This document shows, one piece after another, positions 22,561 through 33,300 of a stretch of DNA of 64,000 nucleotides. Within the stretch, counting starts at the first letter, position 1, and every line of letters starts with the position of its first letter. The notes below the pieces were generated by a model that ran no database searches, was not told the origin of the DNA, and was given only the letters and a program-made list of their open reading frames with translations. Source of the stretch: Cyprinodon diabolis. Lineage: Eukaryota > Chordata > Actinopteri > Cyprinodontiformes > Cyprinodontidae. A program made the translations under genes and the position numbers. The stretch is from positions 38,591,611-38,655,610 of the forward strand of contig CM060081.1 of NCBI GenBank assembly GCA_030533445.1. Reading direction: 5' to 3'.

Positions 22561-23205
22561 GGCTGGTTGCTTACCATTCTCTGTCAACTAGAGTGAGCAG
22601 ATACACCTGCCTCTCTCCTAATTACCCTCATCCCTCTCATCTATGATCATGCATAATGATATGTGCTTCTCTCTGTCAGACTTAGCCATATTGTCTTCTC
22701 CCTGCCTACATGAGGTTCTCTCCACGGATAGCGTGCAAGAGCTGCCATCTTGCTTTCCTGTACTCATCCATGCCCTCTCTGGTTCCTTGCTCCTGTGTCT
22801 CTGTCCCCTGGCATCCTGTCCTTGCTCTGCCCTCATTGGATTCTTATTGACTTCTGATTCTGGTCATGTCCTGGATTGCATGCCACCAACAGTCTGTTCT
22901 GCCTGCTTTAAGTCTGCTAAAAGAATGTCACCAGCTAGTAAGCCAGCATTCGCTTGCTCAAAGCCTTTCTCAAGTCTGTTTAATTGTCATCCGTATCTTT
23001 AATCTACAAATATCCTCTTCAGCTTGTCACTGGCTGGTTCAGTCACTGCCCGCCTTCTCAAGCTTGCTACCAGTCTGCCCGCCATCATTCCAGAGCATCT
23101 TCACAAGTGCTTAAAAAAATATTTTAAGCACAACACCATGTCTGGCCAGTATTCAGGTTTTCAATAAAATCTTTTTTATCTATTTCATCTTCTTATTTAA
23201 AGAAA
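22561..23205 (+). repeat. Possible solo LTR or unclassified repeat
   Basis: A pyrimidine-rich, evenly composed block (CTGCC, CTTGC and CTGTC words) that stands out from the AT-rich flanks and ends with an AATAAAATC polyadenylation-like signal near 23165. This is the look of an LTR, but no TG/CA ends with a target duplication could be fixed. It contains a 10-bp-arm hairpin at 23107-23131. Open frames in it are not convincing. Confidence 0.3.
23107..23131. repeat. 10-bp inverted repeat
   Basis: GTGCTTAAAA (23107-23116), 5-base spacer, TTTTAAGCAC (23122-23131): exact reverse complements. No function is assigned. Confidence 0.7.
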
Positions 23206-23930
23206 AACTATATTAGTCCAAAAAATCAGCAGATGTCTAAATATCAGTACTGGCATCATCTTTAAAATACTTTCCGTCTTTAGTTCAAACCAGATTTTGA
23301 CAACCCCCATTGAGGTTGGAAGTTGCATACAAATTTTTCAAATAATTAAGTGTCAATGTCAAAATCTATCTCTCATCATTTTTTTATGATAATCTTATAT
23401 CAGTTATTCATTTTTATTCTCTATTTATTCATGTTAATCAATTATTTGAGAGCTTTTATGACGCTTCAGTATGCTTTTCTGATTATGTTTCTCTTTTTTT
23501 TAAGGACAGCACTTTTAATTGTCTTACTACTAAAATTATGTTATATAAATAAACTTGCCTTCCCTAATGACATTTTACCATCATCGTCGTTGTAATTTAT
23601 TTATAAGCCCTTGAACAATTAGTGCTGTACAGGTGCATAAGAACTAAGAGAAAGATAAAAATCATAATGCAACAGCAATAAGCTAAGTACAAAGTATTAC
23701 AAGCAATAAAAAGTATGCAGGTAACAAAGGCTGGCTTTAAGGTATTGCTCTCTGGAGTTAAAAGCCCTTTTAAAAAGAGGGGTTTGTAAAAGAGACCTAA
23801 AACCATTTGAATATCTAGCTGACTATACAGATTCTGATCTCTGGCTTATGTGGCCTTCCATCATGGTTTCTCCCATGATGTGAACCCCAGGAAAGACTCA
23901 CAGTAAAGAGAAAGAGAGTCTGAAAGTTAA
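23206..23930. other. AT-rich intergenic DNA
   Basis: No gene or element is recognised. A small 8-bp-arm hairpin CATCATGG..CCATGATG lies at about 23860-23881. Confidence 0.5.
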
Positions 23931-23935
23931 GGCCT

Positions 23936-24110
23936 TTGTACTAAAGCACAGAGGGGGTAGGATCACAGGGGGGCAGATTTCCTGGGTTGGCCCCTCCTGG
24001 GCGCCTTTGCTCTGGGGACCCCTTTGGGCATCTGGGGTTTTGGGTCCCCCGGCGCTTGCCTTGGTGCTCTGGGGGGCGCGGGTCTTTGGCTCTTCACAAC
24101 CACTATTGAG
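23936..24110. repeat. GC-rich island, probable transposon fragment
   Basis: About 175 bp with long G and C runs (GGGGGGCAG, TTGGCCCCTCCTGGGCGCC, GGGTCCCCCGGCGC, CTCTGGGGGGCGCGG) inside AT-rich DNA. The composition breaks sharply on both sides. Similar word patterns are familiar to me from repeats in fish genomes, but I cannot name the family. The open frame on the minus strand is probably an effect of composition. Confidence 0.45.
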
Positions 24111-24115
24111 CATTT

Positions 24116-24746
24116 TCCCTTTGGATAAACTTTACATGTGCAAGTGCACTTTCACAAACCATAGTTGCTTGGTTCCAAGTACTTAGAGATTCGCTTCCGT
24201 ACAGAAAGCCCATATTGTTATCATCAGCAACCACAGTATACATGTCGAATAAAATAATAATAGTTATACTTCAGCGATAGTATCAAGCTGCCACTTTAAT
24301 GTATATCTTATACTACATCAGTTGGTTGTGCTGTTCTTTTTACATATCTTTGCAGGTAATGAAGCAGACTGAAGATGTTTTATCATTGCCTCCCTTTTAT
24401 CTTCTCTTTCTTTTCTCCTTTTTCCTGTTTTTCCTTTCCTGTTCTACTTACATTGCAATGACTATATAATCTGTAATACTCCCTACATAATTAGAATAAC
24501 AGCTATTTATATTGCTATTTATATTATATTTGTACTGCTCCACTTGTGAGAGCAACATCTGTTGGGCCCTTTTTTTTTTTTTTTTTGCATCAAGACAATT
24601 ATTCTTATTGCCACATTGCCAGACAGGACACTGGGGAAAAAAAATGAAGAAAATAAATGCATGAATGAGTTTTTCTAGATTCTGCTTGGACGTAAGTCCT
24701 TTAATCCTGGAAATGTTCTTCGGGTGATTAAAGCAGTATCTTGGGT
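24116..24746. other. AT-rich intergenic DNA
   Basis: Contains a 17-base T run (24570-24586) and nothing else that I recognise. Confidence 0.5.
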
Positions 24747-24972
24747 AGGAAATTAGTTCCAGACTGCCGTGCTGAATCAGCCTTTAGCTTTCTACACATC
24801 ATTATGCAACAGAAACACACATAGATGATGCTTGTCAAATTGGGGCTACAGCTTTCCAGAAAAGAACTAGAAAAACAAATGTTAAAAAATTTGTTGAGCA
24901 GCTCAAGCTTTACATTATGAAACCCAAGACACATGAAGGCATATGCATTAGTATGTTTCACACAGAGTACAT
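24747..24972 (+). repeat. Unclassified interspersed repeat, copy 2
   Basis: The partner of 16271-16505 (shared CAGAAACACACAT, GATGATGCTTGTCA and flanking blocks). It ends about 25 bases before the SINE at 25000. Class unknown. Confidence 0.6.
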
Positions 24973-24999
24973 GTAAAGAACAAAAAGGATTTTTTTTCA

Positions 25000-25222
25000 G
25001 TTGTCACACTGTCACAAGTACAGAGCAAAGAGATTCACTCTGCCTTTGACCCATCCCCTTGGGGAGCATTGGGCTGCCATTGAGTGGCGCCCGGGGAGCA
25101 GTGTGGGGTTAATGGTTTTGCTCAGGAACCCAGAGTGGAGGCTGTGGGGATCGAACCGGGTACTTGCAACCATCTTAGCACACAAGCACACTGCTTTAAC
25201 AACAAGACCAACACTCCCCCTA
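25000..25222 (-). repeat. tRNA-derived SINE, copy 1
   Basis: On the minus strand: a tRNA-like head with B box GGTTCGATCCCC, the core CTCTGGGTTCCTGAGCAAAAC.., ACACTGCTCCCCGGG, CAATGGCAGCCCAATGCTCC, GGGATGGGTCAAAGGCAGAG, and the tail ..TTTGCTCTGTACTTGTGACAGTGTGACAA. The same order is found on the plus strand at 44907-45130, so this is one SINE family. A head for RNA polymerase III and a LINE-like tail are as expected. Confidence 0.85.
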
Positions 25223-25858
25223 CTTCCAACGTTGTTTGGATAGACTTGGTGGGAAAAACGACTCGCCAGCTCCCGTCTCACGTCAGAGGAGGAGTAAGCA
25301 GATGACTTGCAAAAAATTAAATGGTAAGAACCAGCGGACGACAAAATTCCAGTTAAAAAGCGTGTAGCAATTTATTTACTGGCGATGGTGAAGACAAAAA
25401 AAAAAACAAAACAAACAAAATACTTTCAAATAAAGAAAACAAAATCGGCCATTGCAGGCAATACAAAAAACTGACAGCCTCACAGCAAGCTGACATTAAA
25501 TATAGTTTTTTTTTTTTTTTTTTTTTTTTTTAAAGCAGACCTTCCAAAGCAGTTTCTCCAACCAGCCCTCCAAGCAGCCCTCTCTAAGACATTGTGAGTA
25601 TTCCCCTTAAATAGACCCACCAATAATCAGCCAATTGGGACAGCCCAACTAAACAGGAAGGCAAATCCCAAATAAACCACAGTTAACATTATAGAAAAAT
25701 AAATACAGACAATATCATCATTCACACAAAAACATACATATTTATGAAATAATTTAACCATACAAACATTACCATTTCACCTACTTATTACCAGGCAAAC
25801 AATTATTACACACACTGAAATCCCACTTAACACCCCTGCCCCCTAATAGTCTTTTCCA
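25223..25858. other. Low-complexity rich intergenic DNA
   Basis: A-rich tract at about 25398-25440 and a 26-base T run at 25506-25531. The rest (to 25850) is AT-rich with CCAATT-type words and no gene. Confidence 0.5.
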
Positions 25859-25859
25859 A

Positions 25860-26375
25860 TGCCCTGGGACAATGGATAAGAGACTGGCTCCGATGCGGTA
25901 CGTGTTTCCACACGGACCAGTATTCTGACGGACTAAGGGAAGAGAAAGTGTAATTTGACTGGGAAGTTTTATTGCCGACTACGGAATGTATACTGATGCT
26001 GACGCAGTGGATACTTTCAGAGTTCGCTACGCTGGTGAGTAAGATAAATGTTAAATGAAAGGTGACGTAATTTCAGAACTAGTGTAAATTACCGGGTGAA
26101 ATGTTTGGAACTGCCGCCGCCATGACGGCCGGTCTGTGGTGCATGCTGGGAAATGTAGTGAAGGATGCGACGCTGTGTGTGATAGACGGCGGTCATACTT
26201 TGGGAACAGAGGGGGAAAATGGCTCCGTTTTTACAGACTTTATCATTGCAACCACTGACAAACCTCAGCTTTGGCTTAAGTTTAAACTAATCAAGTTGAA
26301 CTATTCAGAATCAGCCTTTGTCAGCATTAAACCAGGTCCCAACCAGGCTAAGTTCACTGATTACTCTGAATAGCA
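25860..26375. promoter_or_regulatory. CpG-containing promoter-like segment
   Basis: Richer in CG dinucleotides than the surrounding tens of kb. Motifs seen: an ATF/CREB-like TGACGTAA at 26063-26070; a ZNF143/THAP11-type site at 26141-26159 on the minus strand; a YY1-like CCGCCATGA within 26116-26124; and a strong splice-donor-like CTG|GTGAGTAAG at 26034/26035. This combination is typical of housekeeping promoters. A weak 90-codon frame (26101-26373) has no known motif. It could be the promoter of an unseen non-coding transcript, a retained promoter of a dead gene, or part of a DNA transposon. Confidence 0.4.
26141..26159 (-). promoter_or_regulatory. ZNF143/THAP11-type binding motif
   Basis: Minus strand reads ACTACATTTCCCAGCATGC, nearly the established SBS consensus ACTACAATTCCCAGCATGC bound by ZNF143 and THAP11 at promoters. 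Binding here is inferred from sequence only. Confidence 0.55.
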
Positions 26376-29062
26376 AACCTGCTCCAGGGTCAGGCCATTT
26401 TTTAGTGTTGATCTGAATCCTAAAAAAGGGTCCACCCACCAAACAAAGTTAAGGAAACTATGCAGCCTTTTCACCGAAGACCTGGTTGAATTCAGAGCAC
26501 AAGCTGTGAGAAGAGCGTTGAGACGTTAGCACATCTGATCACTTGATCCACAATCACAATTACTTATATGACTATAATGTGTTTGTTTGGACAATAATGG
26601 AGCTGATTCATTTGTAAAATCCCTACAATCACTCACTTGAAGTAGGAAAAGAGTGGGGACTGTTGCAACAGGTTTTACATTTCTATCAGTCATTTATGGA
26701 TTATTTGTATTTAAATGACAATATTTACTGGTATAAAAACTAAATTCATACATGTCTCCTACAAACCCATACAGTTGAAAGATGTAGAAGCTTGATTTTA
26801 ATCAAGTAAAAGTAGTGAACAAGGAGTTTGTCAAATGTTAAATAGGTAAAAAAAAAACTTCAAAGAGGACCTTCCCCTTGGAAGTAATTACGGCTTTTTT
26901 CTTATTTTTAGCTTTTGATTTGTTGTCAGTGTGACAAAGAAGCAGGAAACCAATGGAATGTATATTTAAATGCAGGTTTTTCCTCTGCTATCAGGCTGCT
27001 AATCCACTGACTGCCAAATTCCAGCGAGTCTGGAGTCTGATGCAAACTTGTTATTTAAGGGCTGAAACATCCATTCAAACCACCCAAAAACATGGTTTGG
27101 GACGGCCCTTAAAATGGTGTTTACTGGTTAGTGAGAAAGGGCAGTGTTTATGGGCCAGTTTAGGAGTAGGCCTAATAGTAAACTCTCTGAAACCTATCTG
27201 TGGTGAGTTCGGACCAAGCTTGGATGAGTTCATCATTAACCGTAGCTTGGTTCTTACAACCATTTACACATCACACTTGCACAGGTCCCTGTCTCCTATC
27301 ACCCGTCCACAATACTACAAATCTCAAGGTGGGAATTATGCAAACTAAAAAGGCGGCCATAACATTCAGGAATTTATGTGCCTGGATAGCGTCCTCTGCT
27401 CAGATTTCAATGAGAGCCTGAGTCTCTGCATCATCCCAGGTCCACCATGCTATTTTGATGCCATTTATTGTTTATAGGCTGAGAAGAAGTTTGTGTTGTG
27501 AACAAGTGGAGAGATCTGTGAATTAAAAACCCAGACACTCCGGAAAACCTGCAAAATGAGTCAGCTGACTGTAAATAGAAAATGATGCGGCCTGCTCGTG
27601 CACTCGCTGTTATCAGAGAACCTAGCCATTAGTGAACCATGCCAAGCGCTACTGCTGAACTCGTACTAGATTTAGAGCAGTTTGGTTGTGTCTGGCACGG
27701 TCCATTTCAGTTGCGTTCCAATTACACTGTTACTGTGCTCTGACCGTTCTCAGCACAGTTTTAAAAGGGTAGTGTAAATGGAGCTTTGGATTTGCCTGCT
27801 ACTTTGAATCTGCCCTTTTATACTTGTGCATTCACAGATTCATGATCAGTCAGAGCTGGGTTGAGTTATTGAGTTGTTATCAGCTTTGTGGTACCGCTGA
27901 ACGAAGTTGTGGATAGGTTAAGCTGGATAGGCTAGAATTAAACCTGGCTAGGTTGAGGTTGCTTCATGGTACAAGCTGCAGGTTTATGAAGCCCAGAGGA
28001 CAACAAAATAAGCCAGACTCGGACGAATAAGCCTGGCTTATAAAATGTAAAGGTTGCAGCAGTTCCCAAGGACTAGGCTTGGACATCCTTGTTCTGTCAC
28101 ATAAAGTAGTGAGAAAAGTTTTTTGTTTTAATTAGAAATGTGTATAATACGTTTTAAACTTTAAACATTTCCTAGTTGTTTTAATAAGTACCATTATTCT
28201 AACCTTTAGATTTAAAAGTTCTATTTCAAGGTTAAAGGTTATTTTAACCTTAAGCAATAAATTTGAAAGTAAAAGTCCACAACTGGCACAATAATATTAC
28301 TTTGTTTTCTGAATAAGCTTTATTAAACCTCTGACTGAACCGGGGCTTTGAAGCTTCTCGGTTTTAATTGACCCACTCAGCTAAGTAAGAAGAAAAAGTA
28401 AGTGATTGACTAAGTACAATCACTCAGTTAAAAAAAGTAAGATATTAACTAAAAAAAATAAAAAATTATAGAAGTAAGGACTTTCCAACATGGACAGGAC
28501 AGCACCCTAACATCAATTGACAGTTGTCCATAGAAAACTGATTAAAATGCAAAATCTAGATATATTTTCTTTGTCCTGTGTAAAACAAGAAAGCTGCAAC
28601 TGATATCTAAAGAGGGTTTAGATTTGCCACTATACACACAGGTTTTGGAAAATATTTTTCTGTCACATAATTCTTCTCAAGACAGTGAAATGATGCAGTA
28701 CAATCTGCTGGGTTTTATGTGTTGTGAAGTGGCAGTATATTAACTTAGTTGAACATTATTTGGTTTAGTCTGTCGCTCCAACTCTGATATCCTTTAATAA
28801 AATGATTAAGGCCAATTGTCCAAAGAAATCAGCTAACTGGCTCAGTTCTCCTCTGTGTATCCTATGCTCAATTTAGCTGTCCTGGAGGAGCTTAGAGGTT
28901 TTATTTAAGTAAAAGAACAGCCAACAGGTCAGGGTTTAAGCTATATAGAAGTTTATAGTTTGACTAGATTTTTAAATAACATGTATACAAGAGTCCACCA
29001 GGAGGAGCTGCAGAGACGGATGGGAGAATCTGCTGACATAAAAGCATTTTTACATGCCCTCA
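26376..29062. other. Intergenic DNA, nothing recognised
   Basis: Moderately AT-rich. An open frame at 26953-27348 (131 codons) shows no motif and reads like chance; no splice context supports it. Confidence 0.5.
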
Positions 29063-29064
29063 TA

Positions 29065-29093
29065 CACTATATTGCCAAAAGTATTTGCTCACC
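29065..29093 (+). repeat. Left terminal inverted repeat of the Tc1 element
   Basis: 29 bp starting CACTATATTGCCAAAAG, an exact reverse complement of 30283-30311. Confidence 0.97.
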
Positions 29094-29146
29094 TGCCTTG
29101 ACTCACATATGAGCTTAAGTGACATCCCGTTCCTAATCCATAGGGT

Positions 29147-30168
29147 TCAATATGACGTCGGTCCACCCTTTGCAGCTAGAACAGCTTCAACTCTTCTGGG
29201 AAGGCTGTCCACAAGGTTTAGGAGTGTGTTTATGGGAATTTTTGACCATTCTTCCAGAAGCGCATTTGTGAGGTCGCACACTGATGTTGGACGAGAAGGC
29301 CTGGCTCTCAGTCTCCGCTCTAATTCATCCCAAAGGTGTTCTATCGGGTTGAGGTCAGGACTCTGTGCAGGCCAGTCAAGTTCATCCACACCAGACTCTG
29401 TCATCCATGTCTTTATGGACCTTGCTTTGTGCACTGGTGCACAGTCATGTTGGAAGAGGAAGGGGCCAGCTCCAAACTGTTCCCACAAAGTTGGGAGCAT
29501 GGAATTGTCCAAAATGTCTTGGTATGCTGAAGCATTCAGAGTTCCTTTCACTGGAACTAAGGGGCCAAGCCCAGCTCCTGAAAAACAACCCCACACCATA
29601 ATCCCCCCTCCACCAAACTTTACACTTGGCACAATGCAGTCAGACAAGTACCGTTCTCCTGGCAACCGCCAAACCCAGACCCGTCCATCAGATTGCCAGA
29701 TGGAGAAGCGCGATTCGTCACTCCAGAGAACGCGTCTCCACTGCTCTAGAGTCCAGTGGCGGCGTGCTTTACACCACCGCATCCGACGCTTTGCATTGCA
29801 CTTGGTTATGTATGGCTTGGATGCAGCTGCTCGACCATGGAAACCCATTCCATGAAGCTCTCTGCGCACTGTTCTTGAGCTAATCTGAAGGCCACATGAA
29901 GTTTGGAGGTCTGTAGTGATTGACTCTGCAGAAAGTTGGCGACCTCTTCGCACTATGCGCTTCAGCATCCGCTGACCCCGCTCCGTCAGTTTACGTGGCC
30001 TACCACTTCGTGGCTGAGTTGCTGTCGTTCCCAAACACTTCCATTTTCTTATAATACAGCTGACAGTTGACTGTGGAATATTTAGGAGCGAGGAAATTTC
30101 ACGACTGATTTGTTGCACAGGTGGCATCCTATCACAGTTCCACGCTGGAATTCACTGAGCTCCTGAGA
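29147..30168 (-). pseudogene. Tc1 transposase with one frameshift
   Basis: The long frame (29147-30127, 326 codons) holds two N-terminal helix-turn-helix regions ([17 protein letters not shown] linker, [10 protein letters not shown]), and a DD34E catalytic core: Asp in WSDESRF, Asp in [10 protein letters not shown], Glu in [14 protein letters not shown], with a [12 protein letters not shown] glycine box between. The natural start is upstream in another frame ([13 protein letters not shown], beginning at about 30174), and homology crosses into the long frame between about 30095 and 30125, so a single-base indel splits the gene. The ATG of the long frame is therefore not the true start. Cut-and-paste transposase; probably inactive from this copy, though its ends could be used by a related enzyme. 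Confidence 0.93.
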
Positions 30169-30282
30169 GCGACCCATTCTTTCACAAATGTTTGTAAAAA
30201 CAGTCTGCATGCCTAGGTGCTTGAATTTATACACCTGTGGCCATGGAAGTGATTGGAACACCTGATTCCAATAATTTGGATG

Positions 30283-30311
30283 GGTGAGCAAATACTTTTG
30301 GCAATATAGTG
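30283..30311 (-). repeat. Right terminal inverted repeat of the Tc1 element
   Basis: 29 bp, an exact reverse complement of the left end; followed by the duplicated TA and unrelated flank. Confidence 0.97.
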
Positions 30312-30313
30312 TA

Positions 30314-33300
30314 TGTGAGTGGCAAAAAGACTATAATATTTAAAAAAAATAATAAGACTTTATGTTTGCTATTTGCCTAAAGCTATAGGAAAGCACAGCA
30401 GAAAGGTGGAAAATGGAAATCAGCTTAGAATGAAATGTACAATGCAAAGTATTTAGCAGGTGTTTAATGCAGAACATAATCCTAAGAACAGTACATTTCT
30501 TGCCTGAAACTCCATTGAGAAGTAAAATGTACTGCCTAAAATACTTACTACAGAGAAGTTAACCTATTAATGCATTTATCTGATTTTAGGGACAATGTAT
30601 TGTTTCCCTACTTTAAACTAATTCATATAATGTAGATGAAAATATGTGCAAAACCCCATGTATAAACATCCTCATACCTCAATAGCTATCTTTACAGATT
30701 ACAGATGCCAGAGTGTATCAAAGCAAGCATTCTGACGTTTAAACCCTATGCACTCACACTGCAAAACACTGAAAAGTCCCACTAAACTCACAACTGAACA
30801 ACTTATTCTGGAATGCAGAATAAGTTAATAAGTTTTTTACTATATACAGCTGATTTTTATAGTATTTTATAAACATAAATTTGTGAGGCATTTGTGCATT
30901 AATGTTAGTTTAATGACATAAGATAATTGTGTTCAAATGAAACAAAATCAGATATTTTTTTTGCCACTAGGGGGCAATCAATCTTTATTTTTGGCACCAG
31001 CTTGCAGGAACAGAAATATAATTACTATTTAAAATATAGTTATTTAGTTTACACGTAAAATGTAAGGTATTATTTCTCAAAATATATAAAATTTGAATGT
31101 AAATCCTAAAATGTCAAAATATGTAATAGAAAATAATTTGGTATAAGTTGTCATTTGTCTCCGACAGGTATCAATTCCTTTAAAAACAATGCCCCATGTC
31201 TAACTTGTGATGCACATGCTGTCAGTTCTGCTACCATACGAGCAGCTCAGCCTAAAAAAAGCAAACACTGAGCAGTTTTTGCGAGAGGGCAAAGATACCC
31301 CCTTCAGTTCTATTCAGCGTGATGTGGCATCTGCGAGTTGGGTAACTGAGGTGGAAGAGAATTAGGATGAGAGGAAGTTGAGGGAGACAAAAAGAGTCAC
31401 AGAGAGTTCACATGTCTCTCTGGATTAAAAAAAGCAAAATCTGTGATTTGACATCTGGTCTCTTTAGCCCAGTAAAATTGCATTTCTTATTCGTGCTCCT
31501 TATTTTAAAAACCTTTAAATTATAATTAGTTGTGAACAGTTATAATATTTTTTCCTTTGCTCAGTGGAACTATTAATATGTCTTAGCTGCTATAGAAACA
31601 AATTAAACATCAGAAAAGGTTAAAGTTGCATAGTATATAACTTTATATACTTATATAGTTGACACAATTAAGCAAAACCTAATTTGCCTAATTTTTACTG
31701 TCACACTATATGATTTAAACAAAGCATTTATTTAACAACCAATGTTCCTCAAAAGAAAGTATTAACCTTTCAGTAATATTTATTGAATCGTCTGAACCAT
31801 ATCAAGGTACTGCATGCTAGAACTTGAGCTAGATGTAATTTTCTGCAGCCCAGGCCCAGATGTTAACATTTCTTAGATGTTTTCATTCATCAGTTCAGGC
31901 AAAGCGTATTTTAGCATTATGGGTTACATTAGCCACTGTCTCAAAACTCTCTTAAAGTTCAATTGATGGGGTTTTACTTTTAAGCTGCTTGCCAATTAGG
32001 GGCAGTTTGCAGTAAACAGATCCATGCCCCTGTGTTTGGAGGAAGGACTGAGTATTATTTTATTCTGATTCTACTCTCCATCATGTGTTTGGAGCGGGAG
32101 ATGATAGAAATTGCCCGTGACAGTTCTGACCCATTTGGAGGTCGTTCCACACAACGTGAGTCTGTGAACTCTTCCTCTCTCACAACTTGCTTTGGCCTTA
32201 ATGTACTTAGTGGCCACATGGAGTTCTAAACTCACCACCACCATGGCAAATTCCTATCGACCTGCTGCCTTTAAACTTGTCTGACTCAGACTGTCAATGG
32301 AAAAAAGGCATTTTAGACTGCAGTCATGTAAAATCCTTTTATTATTACATATTCTGCTTGTCCCTATCACTTCTTGGTAATATTTAAATAAACCAGAGTA
32401 CTTATTTCAATCTTTTTATTAATTTTAACTAATAAATATGTAAACCTTATTTTGAAGCATCCTTGTTTCAGCAAAGAGAAAAAAAGGTCTAAACCTATTT
32501 GAAATAATTCTTTAAAAAAAGGCTTTATTATTATTACATTATTTTAAATATCTAAAACTTAACTTTCTGTTTTAATGTTTTTATTAAAACTAATATTACA
32601 AATATTGAACCTAAAATGTGTTATTGCTGTTATTGTTATTTTAAAGTAATTTTGAATCTTCTAAAATCATCTGGGTTGCGTTTCAAATTTTAGTCAGTCC
32701 CTTAACAAAGAAATAACGAGAAAAACAACATCTGGCAATGGCCAAACAAAGTAAGTCCTGTCATTCCTTTTTTATGCAACAGCATCATGGATACGAACAC
32801 TTAAATTCAGCTTAGAAAACCAGGTCACTGTCTCCTGTCTGGGGATAACATCCTGGTAGCCTTTCTGGATGGGTGAATGTACATTCATGCATGAGCCGTT
32901 TCTTTACTGATGCCAATAGAAAATATAAACATGTTTGTTTCTATAAATTAACTCTAAAATAAAAAAGAATTGAAATAAAATGTTTTGTCATTAAACCTTT
33001 TTGTTGTTTTTCTACGTTCTGATCGGCTGAGAACCATCACCAACATATTGATGCCAGTTTGAAGCTTCATTAAGCATTTTAATCTGCACTGTTAAAAACT
33101 GCACCTAGGAAAACATCTGAGAACCGACTCAGGGCTAAATCAAACTGCTATCTTGGAGCACTCCTAAGTCACGATGGAGGCTACCAGTGAGCTTTGTTTG
33201 ATTTGCAAAATGATCACACATTTTCCAAAGTTCTAGCGATGACAGCTCAGGCCAGGGGGATTTTATCTTCCCAAAGTTTTTCTGTCCTCTCATCCAATTT

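Larger units (their letters stand above)
29063..30313 (-). mobile_element. Tc1-family DNA transposon, near-complete
   Basis: The element is 1247 bp (29065-30311), flanked by TA on both sides (29063-29064, 30312-30313), the target duplicated by Tc1/mariner elements. The terminal inverted repeats are 29 bp and identical (29065-29093 and 30283-30311), beginning CACTATATTGCC. The interior is one transposase gene on the minus strand. The perfect ends suggest a fairly recent insertion, although the gene has a frame break near its start. Confidence 0.97.

Noticed and set aside
26953..27348. 131-codon open frame downstream of the promoter-like cluster
   Set aside because: No motif, overlapping frames on the other strand; not supported as a gene, although its position after the cluster at 26 kb was considered.
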